Source: DAOUMF01 sp034408935
GTDB lineage: Bacteria > Chloroflexota > Dehalococcoidia > SM23-28-2 > RBG-16-64-32
Assembly: GCA_034408935.1 (NCBI GenBank)
Contig: DAOUMV010000012.1
Location: forward strand, 186,001-250,000
Reading direction: 5' to 3'
DNA: 64,000 bases
Shown in pieces: positions 58,130 to 64,000 of this stretch (position 1 is its first letter; each line of letters opens with the position of its first letter). Below the pieces are notes generated by a model. That model did not search any database. It worked only from the letters and a program-made list of their open reading frames with translations, and was not told the DNA's origin. The translations under genes were made by a program, and so were the position numbers.

Positions 58130-58339
58130 ATGAGCAACGCCGTCAAGACCCGCAGACCGAAGGCAAAGAATGCGAGTTCGCGTCGGCGGAGGCCCAGGAA
58201 GCCCCTGATCGGCAGCGAGGAAGCCGCCAAGGGTACCGATGGCCAGGACGAGCAGGGCTTTCTGTTCGAGGATCCCTACTGGGACGACGCCTTCTGCTCC
58301 TACTACGATCCCACCCTGCGTACGTGTTGTCGTAGATAG
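58130..58339 (+). CDS. Small basic/acidic protein of unknown function
   Basis: Sixty-nine residues: a very basic N-terminus (RRPKAKNASSRRRRPRKP) and an acidic-aromatic C-terminus ending in FEDPYWDDAFCSYYDPTLRTCCRR, with three Cys in a CxxYDPxxxxCC arrangement that could hold a metal or disulfide. No Shine-Dalgarno is visible, but a good promoter lies upstream. Another frame over the same DNA looks less protein-like. Function unknown. Confidence 0.45.
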   Translation: MSNAVKTRRPKAKNASSRRRRPRKPLIGSEEAAKGTDGQDEQGFLFEDPYWDDAFCSYYDPTLRTCCRR

Positions 58340-58385
58340 CCAATATGCCCTCTCACCCTACCGATCGTGAGCCGAGGAGGAGTCG

Positions 58386-59795
58386 ATGGTAGCCATAGCA
58401 TCGTACGGAGCCTACATACCGATATACCGGCTGGGACGTCAGGAGATGGCCCAGGCCTGGGGCATTCCCGGCGTGCCCGGGGAGCGCTCGGTGGCCAACG
58501 CCGACGAGGACGCCATCACCATGGGGGTCGCCGCCGCTTTGGAGTGCATGGCGGGCATCGACCCGGCCACCGTCGACGGCGTCTACTTCGCCAGCACCAC
58601 TCCGCCCTACACGGAGAAGCAGTGCGCCTCCATCATCGCCGGCGTGCTGGACCTGCGCCAGGACATCGTCACCGCCGATTTCACCGACTCCCTCCGCTCG
58701 GCCACCGTGGCCATGAGGGCGGCCCACGACGCCATCGAGAGCGGCTCGGCCGACAGCGTGCTGGTGGTGGCGGCTGACAACCGTCCCGCCGAACCGGAGA
58801 CGATGTGGGAGCAGCTCCTGGGTGACGGCGGCGCCGCCTTCCTCCTGTCGAAGAAAGGGCCGGCGACCGTCCGCGGCTTCCAATCCGTCACCAGCGAGGT
58901 CATTGGGCCCTGGCGCCGCTCCTCCGACCGCTACGTTCGCGCCTTCGAACCCAAGCTGGAGACCCGGCACGGCTACATGGCCAGCATGGTGGCAGCGGCG
59001 ACGGCGCTGGCGGAGAAGGAGGGCCTCACCCCCAAGGACATCAGCAAAGGGGTCTTCTCCGCCAACGATCCCCGTGCCCACGCGACCCTCGGCCGCCAGC
59101 TAGGCCTGGAGATGCCACAGATCCAGGACACGGGCTTCCTCCTGCTGGGCAACACGGGCACGCCCCAGGTGCTGATGATGCTGGCCGCCGCCCTGGACGG
59201 CGCCAAGGCCGGCGACAAGCTGCTGGTGGCCAACTACGGCGACGGCGCTGACGCTTTTCTGGTGGAGCTGAGCGACGCCTTCCCCGAGGTCCCCGGCAAG
59301 CGATCGCTTCAGACCTTCCTCATGAACAAGCGCATGCTCCCCAACTACGGCGCCTACGCGGCATTCCGCAAGCTCACGGACAGGGACAGGTACGTTCCCC
59401 CTTCGTCGCCGGTCACCTACTGGCGGGACAGCAAGATGGAGCTCGCCCTCTACGGCTCCCGTTGCCGCAAGTGCGGCACGGTGCAGTACCCGCCGCCGCG
59501 CGTGTGCGTCGAGTGTGGAACGAAGGATGAGCTGGACGAGGCGAAGCTGGCCCGCAAGGGGACGGTGTTCACCTATACGCTCGACCATTTGGTGGGAGGC
59601 GAGTACTTGAGCACCCCCGTCCCCAGGATTGTGGCGGATCTGGAGGGTGGGGGCCGCACCTTTCTGCAGATGACCGACTGCGACCCCACGGAGGTGAGCA
59701 TTGGCATGCCCGTGGAACTCACCCTGCGCTGCCTCCACGAGGGCGCGGGATTCCACAATTACTACTGGAAGTGCCAACCGGTTAGGGGAGGCTAG
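58386..59795 (+). CDS. HMG-CoA synthase-like thiolase-fold protein fused to a DUF35 zinc ribbon/OB domain
   Basis: The 469-residue protein has a thiolase-fold N-terminal part (about 1-335), related to HMG-CoA synthase/KAS III, and a C-terminal DUF35 domain: zinc ribbon (C360, C363, C374, C377 in CRKCG and CVECG) followed by an OB fold (KGTVFTYTLDHLVGGEYL). In synthases a catalytic Cys should lie in the ADF...T segment, but here residues 97-110 (ADFTDSLRSATVAM) hold no Cys, and the usual His region (about 223-232) reads VFSANDPRAH. It is likely a non-canonical enzyme or a scaffold. It is directly followed by a thiolase; archaeal thiolase-HMGCS-DUF35 complexes are a precedent. Confidence 0.82.
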   Translation: MVAIASYGAYIPIYRLGRQEMAQAWGIPGVPGERSVANADEDAITMGVAAALECMAGIDPATVDGVYFASTTPPYTEKQCASIIAGVLDLRQDIVTADFTDSLRSATVAMRAAHDAIESGSADSVLVVAADNRPAEPETMWEQLLGDGGAAFLLSKKGPATVRGFQSVTSEVIGPWRRSSDRYVRAFEPKLETRHGYMASMVAAATALAEKEGLTPKDISKGVFSANDPRAHATLGRQLGLEMPQIQDTGFLLLGNTGTPQVLMMLAAALDGAKAGDKLLVANYGDGADAFLVELSDAFPEVPGKRSLQTFLMNKRMLPNYGAYAAFRKLTDRDRYVPPSSPVTYWRDSKMELALYGSRCRKCGTVQYPPPRVCVECGTKDELDEAKLARKGTVFTYTLDHLVGGEYLSTPVPRIVADLEGGGRTFLQMTDCDPTEVSIGMPVELTLRCLHEGAGFHNYYWKCQPVRGG

Positions 59796-59831
59796 GCCTT
59801 CTCGCTAGCGCTCCGCCCGAAAGGAGGAGAC

Positions 59832-60995
59832 ATGTCTGGGATCAAAGATCGAGTGGCGATCGCCGGCGTTGGTTGCACCAAGTTCGGTGAGCTCTGGGAG
59901 AAGGACCAGGAGGACCTCCTCGTAGAGGCCGTGTACGAGGCCCTGGACGACGCTGGCATCACTCCCCAGGACATCGAGGCGGCCTGGGTGGGGGTGCTGT
60001 ACCACTTCACCGGGATATCGGGTGGCACGTTCGCGGAGCCGATGAAGCTGTTCGGCAAGCCTGTTACGCGGGTCGAGAACTTCTGCGCCTCCGGCATGGA
60101 TGCCTTCCGCAACGCCTGCTTCGCCGTGGCCGCCGGCGTCTACGACATCGTGGTCGCTTGCGGCGTGGAGAAGCTCATGGACCAGGGGTCCAGCGGCCTG
60201 CCGGTCGAGGGGGGCCACCCGGTAATGAGCGGAGTCAGCGCGCCGGGGCTGTTCGCCCTAGCTGCCTCTCGCGCCTTCCACGACTGGGGCTGGACCAAGG
60301 AGGACCTGGCGCGCGTGGCCGTCAAGAACCACAAGAACGGAGCCGCCCACCCCAAGGCCCACTTCCGTCGGCCGATCACCATTGACGACGCCCTTAAGGC
60401 CCCGATGATCGCCTGGCCGTTGGGCCGCTTCGACTGCTGCGCCATGTCCGACGGCTCCGCCGCCGTGGTGATCACGCGGCCGGAGATCGCCAAGGACATG
60501 AAGCACAAGGACGACTACGTGCTGGTCAAGGCCAACGCGCTGGCCGTTGATTCCACCTTCCCCATGTACAGGCCGGGCTACGACTGGCTGGGCTTTCCCG
60601 CCACCAAGAAGGCGGCTGCCATGGCCTACGAGGAGGCCGGCGTCAAGGACCCTCGCAAGGAGATCGGCTTTGCCGAGGTGCATGACTGCTTCACCAGCAC
60701 CGAGTTGTTCAACATCGGCGACCTGGGCTTCGTCGACCCGCCGAAGGCCGGCGCGGCGGTTGCCGACGGCATGACGGACATAGAGGGAGACACCCCGGTC
60801 AACCCCAGCGGCGGTCTCAAGTGCTTCGGCCACCCCATCGGCGCCACCGGCTGCCGCATGATCTATGAGGCGACCAAGCAGCTCCAGGGGCGGGCCGACG
60901 GGCTTCAGGTCAAGGATCCGCACCTGGGCATGGCTCACAACCTTGGCGGGCCAGCCTCGGTCTGCTCGGTGACCATCCTCGGCCAGCACGACTAG
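59832..60995 (+). CDS. Thiolase (acetyl-CoA acetyltransferase / SCP-x thiolase-like)
   Basis: A 387-residue thiolase with nucleophilic C85 (ENFCASGMDAFRNA), EVHDCFTSTE as the second conserved region, and GHPIGATGCRMIYE as the third. The sequence resembles the SCP-x/archaeal type, which works with DUF35 partners. It should cleave or form 3-ketoacyl-CoA. AAAGGAGG lies upstream of the ATG. Adjacent to the DUF35 fusion protein, it probably forms a complex with it. Confidence 0.88.
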   Translation: MSGIKDRVAIAGVGCTKFGELWEKDQEDLLVEAVYEALDDAGITPQDIEAAWVGVLYHFTGISGGTFAEPMKLFGKPVTRVENFCASGMDAFRNACFAVAAGVYDIVVACGVEKLMDQGSSGLPVEGGHPVMSGVSAPGLFALAASRAFHDWGWTKEDLARVAVKNHKNGAAHPKAHFRRPITIDDALKAPMIAWPLGRFDCCAMSDGSAAVVITRPEIAKDMKHKDDYVLVKANALAVDSTFPMYRPGYDWLGFPATKKAAAMAYEEAGVKDPRKEIGFAEVHDCFTSTELFNIGDLGFVDPPKAGAAVADGMTDIEGDTPVNPSGGLKCFGHPIGATGCRMIYEATKQLQGRADGLQVKDPHLGMAHNLGGPASVCSVTILGQHD

Positions 60996-61194
60996 CGACG
61001 AAGGCATTCAGGCTGCGAGGGTGTTCGCGGGATAGCGCGGCCCCGCGCTCTGCACGTCCGAGGGTACGCTGACCGGCTTGAGGCTCCAATCAGGCTTGAC
61101 GTATCCTAGCCGTAGCGGCGTCGGAGAGTGGCAACCGGCGCGGCTACGGTAGATGGGCCCCACGAGGCGAGGGTTTGTGAAGGGAGCGCAGAGA

Positions 61195-63048
61195 ATGCTG
61201 AACCAGGCCATCAACGGGAAGATCCTCAACGTTGACCTCAGTTCGGGCGCCCTGGAGTCCGAATCGCTGCCGGAGGAGATGTACCGCCGCTACATCGGCG
61301 GCTACGGCCTGGGCGCTCGCCTGCTCTTCGACCGCATCCCCCACGGCGCTGACGCCCTCGGCCCTGACAACGTCCTGGGCCTCATGCCCGGCCTTCTCAC
61401 CGGCACCCCCCTCTTCGGCATCCGTTTCCAGGCCGTGGGCAAGACCCCCAAGAACGGCGGCTGGGGCGACGCCAACTGCGGCGGCGACTTCGGCCCCTTC
61501 CTCAAGCAGGCCGGTTGGGACGGTCTCCTCTTCAATGGGGCATCGCAGCGGCCAGTCTACCTCCTCATCGAGGACGACAAGGTGGAGATCAGGGATGCCG
61601 ACGACCTCTGGGGCCTCGACGCCATCACCACGGAGGAGCAGCTCAAGGAGCGCCACGGCAAGAAGGCCAGCATCGCCTGCATCGGCCCAGCAGGCGAGAA
61701 GCTATCCTACATGGCCGGCATCTGCAACGAGCGCGGCCGCCTGGCGGCCCGCAGCGGGCTGGGAGCCGTCATGGGCTCCAAGAAGCTCAAGGCCGTGGTC
61801 TGCCTGAGCTCCCGCAAGCTCCTGGCGGGCGACGACAAGGATATCCGCGCCCTCGTCCGCACCTCCCTCGACGAGTTCGGGCCCGCCGCCGGCTTCTTCC
61901 GCTCCTTCGGCACCACCGGTATCACCGGCACCGCGGCCATGAGCGGGGACTCGCCGGTGAAGAACTGGGGCGGCGTCGGGACCGTCGATTTCCCGCAGTC
62001 CCAGCAGCTCATGGGGGCCAAATTCAACGAAAAGATGGAGAAGGCCTACGGGTGCTGGCACTGTCCTCTCGCCTGCGGCGCCGAGAGCAAGGAGTCGGAA
62101 AACCCAGAGCACCCATATCCCAAGCACACTCATCGCGCCGAGTACGAGACCGCCTGCGCATTTGGCACCCTGTCCCTGAACGCCGACATCGACTCCCTCC
62201 AGCAGGCCAACCACCTGTGCAACGCCTACGGGCTGGATACCATCTCCGCCGGCGCCACCATCGCCTTCGCTATCGAGTGCTACGAGAACGGGCTGATAGG
62301 CAGCGAGGACACGGGGGGCCTGGAACTCAACTGGGGCAACAGCGAGGCCATCATCGAGATGCTGCACCGCATCGGCAAGCGGGAGGGGATCGGCGACCTC
62401 TTCGGCGATGGCATCCGCAAGGCGGCGGAGAAGCTGGGGCCGAAGGCGGAGCCGTTCGCCATAGAGATCGGCGGCGAGGAGCTCCCCATGCACGAGGCCA
62501 GGCTTGAGCCCGAGTACTTCGCCACCTACAAGTTGGATCCCACGCCGGCCCGCCACACCCTCTACCACGGCACGGGCCGCGGCGGCTGGGCGATCCCCCC
62601 CGCTATATCGGACAGAACGCAGGCAACCGGCCGAGCCGAGCATCACAAGGCAGCCGCCGAGTACCTGCACATCGTCAACAGCATCGGCACCTGCATGTTC
62701 ATCACGTTTGTGGGCCCCAACGAGCGCATCCCAGAGTGGATCAACAGCGTCACCGGCTGGGATGTCACCCACGAGGAGCTGCGCCGCACGGGCGAGCGCA
62801 TCGCCAACCTGCGCATGGCCTTCCAGGTGCGCGAAGGCGATAACCCGGCCCAGCGTCGTGTCCCCGGCCGCGTGGTGGGCAACCCACCCCTGGAGGCGGG
62901 CCCCCACAAGGACCTCACCCTCGACGGCGAAACCATGCAGCGCGAGTTCCTGGCCGCCTGCGACTGGGATCAGCAGACCTGCATGCCCAGCCGCGCCAAG
63001 CTGGAGGAACTGGGCCTGGAAGACATCGCCCGGGCGCTCCACGGATAG
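61195..63048 (+). CDS. Tungsten/molybdenum aldehyde ferredoxin oxidoreductase (AOR family)
   Basis: AOR enzymes oxidise aldehydes to acids with ferredoxin, using a bis-pterin tungsten (or Mo) cofactor and one [4Fe-4S] cluster. From ATG 61195 the product has 617 residues. The N-terminal AOR domain includes GGYGLGARLLFDRIP and pterin-loop GGWGDANCGGDFGPFLKQAGWDGL. Cluster cysteines C287, C290, C294 (GCWHCPLACG) and the distal C500 (SIGTCMF) match the known spacing (288, 291, 295, 494 in Pyrococcus). A second pterin segment is DTISAGATIAFAIECYENG. The first start in frame is 14 codons further upstream but this ATG fits the family. Confidence 0.92.
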   Translation: MLNQAINGKILNVDLSSGALESESLPEEMYRRYIGGYGLGARLLFDRIPHGADALGPDNVLGLMPGLLTGTPLFGIRFQAVGKTPKNGGWGDANCGGDFGPFLKQAGWDGLLFNGASQRPVYLLIEDDKVEIRDADDLWGLDAITTEEQLKERHGKKASIACIGPAGEKLSYMAGICNERGRLAARSGLGAVMGSKKLKAVVCLSSRKLLAGDDKDIRALVRTSLDEFGPAAGFFRSFGTTGITGTAAMSGDSPVKNWGGVGTVDFPQSQQLMGAKFNEKMEKAYGCWHCPLACGAESKESENPEHPYPKHTHRAEYETACAFGTLSLNADIDSLQQANHLCNAYGLDTISAGATIAFAIECYENGLIGSEDTGGLELNWGNSEAIIEMLHRIGKREGIGDLFGDGIRKAAEKLGPKAEPFAIEIGGEELPMHEARLEPEYFATYKLDPTPARHTLYHGTGRGGWAIPPAISDRTQATGRAEHHKAAAEYLHIVNSIGTCMFITFVGPNERIPEWINSVTGWDVTHEELRRTGERIANLRMAFQVREGDNPAQRRVPGRVVGNPPLEAGPHKDLTLDGETMQREFLAACDWDQQTCMPSRAKLEELGLEDIARALHG

Positions 63049-63114
63049 GAGCTGCCCGGCCGTACGGGGCGATCCAGGCGGGCGACCAGTCCAATCTCCA
63101 AAGGAGGAGGGCCG

Positions 63115-63582
63115 ATGTCTACTGCGAAATCCACCCTCGAGGCTGCACAGCAGCGCATCGGCGAGGAACTCGGGCTCAGCGACTGGGTGACGATCGATCA
63201 GGCGAAGCTCGACGCCCACGCACAGGTCACCGGCGACAAGGACTGGCTGCACAACGACCCCGAGCGCGCAGCACGCGAGAGTCCCTTCCGCACGACGATC
63301 GCTCAGGGCTCCTTGCTCATCTCGATGCTTGTGGGCTTTGTCAATGAGATCGCACCCCTGGCGGAAGATGTCGCTTACGGGCTGAACTACGGCTTTGACC
63401 GGGTGCGATTCATCCGACCGGTACCCGTGGACTCCCGCGTCCGGGCGCGAATGGTGCTGAAGGACGTCCGCCTCAAGGGAGACAATCGATACCTGGTGAC
63501 GATCGAAGCCACCATCGAGCAGGAAGGCGCCGATCAGCCGCGGGTGGCCGCCGAATGGTTGGCGCTGGTGGTCTGGGCGTAG
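63115..63582 (+). CDS. MaoC-like hot-dog dehydratase
   Basis: A 155-residue single hot-dog protein of the MaoC/R-specific enoyl-CoA hydratase family. The catalytic motif region TGDKDWLHNDPERAARESPFRTTIAQGSLLISML has the Asp and His of the hydratase-2 motif; the usual A-H-G segment reads A-Q-G. It should hydrate trans-2-enoyl-CoA (or dehydrate beta-hydroxyacyl-CoA). GGAGGAGGG precedes the ATG. It fits between AOR and the acyl-CoA ligase. Confidence 0.87.
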   Translation: MSTAKSTLEAAQQRIGEELGLSDWVTIDQAKLDAHAQVTGDKDWLHNDPERAARESPFRTTIAQGSLLISMLVGFVNEIAPLAEDVAYGLNYGFDRVRFIRPVPVDSRVRARMVLKDVRLKGDNRYLVTIEATIEQEGADQPRVAAEWLALVVWA

Positions 63583-63632
63583 CCCCTCGCCCTACCACCC
63601 GCCCGGCACGCGGGCATCTCGAGGAGGGAACC

Positions 63633-64000
63633 ATGGCCGCATCGCCCGAACTGCAGCGCATCAGCGACTACGTCGCCTACTATGCCGACAAGCAGCCGGA
63701 TCAGGACGCACTGGTTCAGGAATCGCAGCGCTGGACCTATGGCGAGTTCGCCGAGCAGGTGGATTCCTTCGCGCGCGCCCTTCTGGCGGCCGGCGTGCGC
63801 AAAGGCGACCGGGTCGCCTTCATGGCCACGCCCCGCGCGGAATGCTTCCTGGCGTTTCTGGCCAACGCCAGCATCGGCGGGATCACGGTTGGGCTGAACC
63901 CCAAGTTCCCCATCGGCGAGCTGAGCTACTTTGTGAGCGACGCGGAGCCGAAGCTCCTGATGGGTTTTGCCAGGGACGCCGAGGGCGATCACACCGAAGT
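63633..64000 (+). CDS. AMP-forming acyl-CoA ligase (N-terminal part)
   Basis: The window ends inside this gene; 122 codons are visible. The start MAASPELQRISDYVAYYADKQPDQDALVQE is followed by RWTYGEFAEQVDSFARALLAAGVRKGDRVAFMATPRAECFLAFLANASIGGITVGLNPKFP, typical of the N-terminal domain of acyl/aryl-CoA synthetases. The ATP-binding motifs lie beyond the window. It likely activates the acid made by the preceding AOR. GGAGGG precedes the ATG. Confidence 0.88.
   Translation, partial: MAASPELQRISDYVAYYADKQPDQDALVQESQRWTYGEFAEQVDSFARALLAAGVRKGDRVAFMATPRAECFLAFLANASIGGITVGLNPKFPIGELSYFVSDAEPKLLMGFARDAEGDHTE

Noticed and set aside
1..64000. CRISPR arrays, prophage, IS elements, integrase or att sites
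   Set aside because: No direct-repeat array, transposase, integrase or structural phage gene was seen; the tRNA-Asp gene has no adjacent integrase or duplicated 3' end.

Overview
The window is high-GC bacterial chromosome with no phage, IS element or CRISPR array. Gene order and protein types point to a Chloroflexota bacterium, probably a Dehalococcoidia-like lineage that still makes peptidoglycan. This is an inference from: a complete-looking division and cell wall cluster without murE, class II (B12-dependent) ribonucleotide reductases, a deazaflavin(F420)-type nitroreductase, an archaeal-like UppP, an aldehyde ferredoxin oxidoreductase, and HMG-CoA-synthase-like/DUF35 proteins. Only sequence recognition was used; no database search was run.

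Layout. (1) 1-15011 (+): division/cell wall (dcw) cluster, rsmH(3' end)-ftsL-ftsI-murF-mraY-murD-ftsW-murG-murC-murB-ddl-ftsQ-ftsA-ftsZ, tightly coupled, many ATGA overlaps, closed by a hairpin. (2) 15012-24944: nucleotide reduction region. A gene-free stretch with three strong stem-loops precedes an nrdR promoter that carries a textbook pair of NrdR boxes 32 bp apart. nrdR is followed by two small unknown genes and nrdJ1. Then come a GGDEF protein, an orphan DGQHR (DndB-like) gene and a second class II reductase, nrdJ2. (3) 24967-29005: accessory genes, partly lower in GC: a RelA/SpoT-domain protein, a small monooxygenase, unknown proteins, and a 43-residue membrane protein apparently starting at ATC. 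(4) 29068-37355: housekeeping genes yggS-proC-yggT-recA, a ferritin-like/VIT1 fusion (MbfA type), rny-ymdB-PHP. (5) 37443-42073: tRNA-Asp, M24 peptidase, an autoregulated TetR gene, a Ddn-like nitroreductase and a PHP-like DUF3604-type protein. (6) 42252-50774: phosphate region: a decayed copy of the pstS/pstC junction, uppP, pit-DUF47 on the minus strand, then pstS-pstC-pstA-pstB-LMW phosphatase-phoU. (7) 51342-64000: a MarR gene followed by three CrtI/PYROXD2-like FAD oxidoreductases, a GNAT-like protein, a thiolase-fold protein fused to a DUF35 zinc ribbon, a thiolase, a tungsten/molybdenum aldehyde oxidoreductase, a MaoC hydratase and the start of an acyl-CoA ligase. This looks like a catabolic locus feeding CoA thioesters.

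The most unusual signals are: three genes (ftsW, yggT and the 43-residue gene) that have a strong Shine-Dalgarno 6-7 nt before an in-frame ATC and no usable ATG/GTG/TTG; the NrdR box pair placed over the nrdR promoter; three different dispersed palindromic repeats, two of them translated inside linker regions of NrdR and NrdJ2; the truncated pstS'-pstC' duplication; and the HMG-CoA-synthase-like/DUF35 fusion that lacks the expected nucleophilic cysteine. Several genes share an extended -10 element of the form TGCTATACT or TGCTATCAT with a very short leader.
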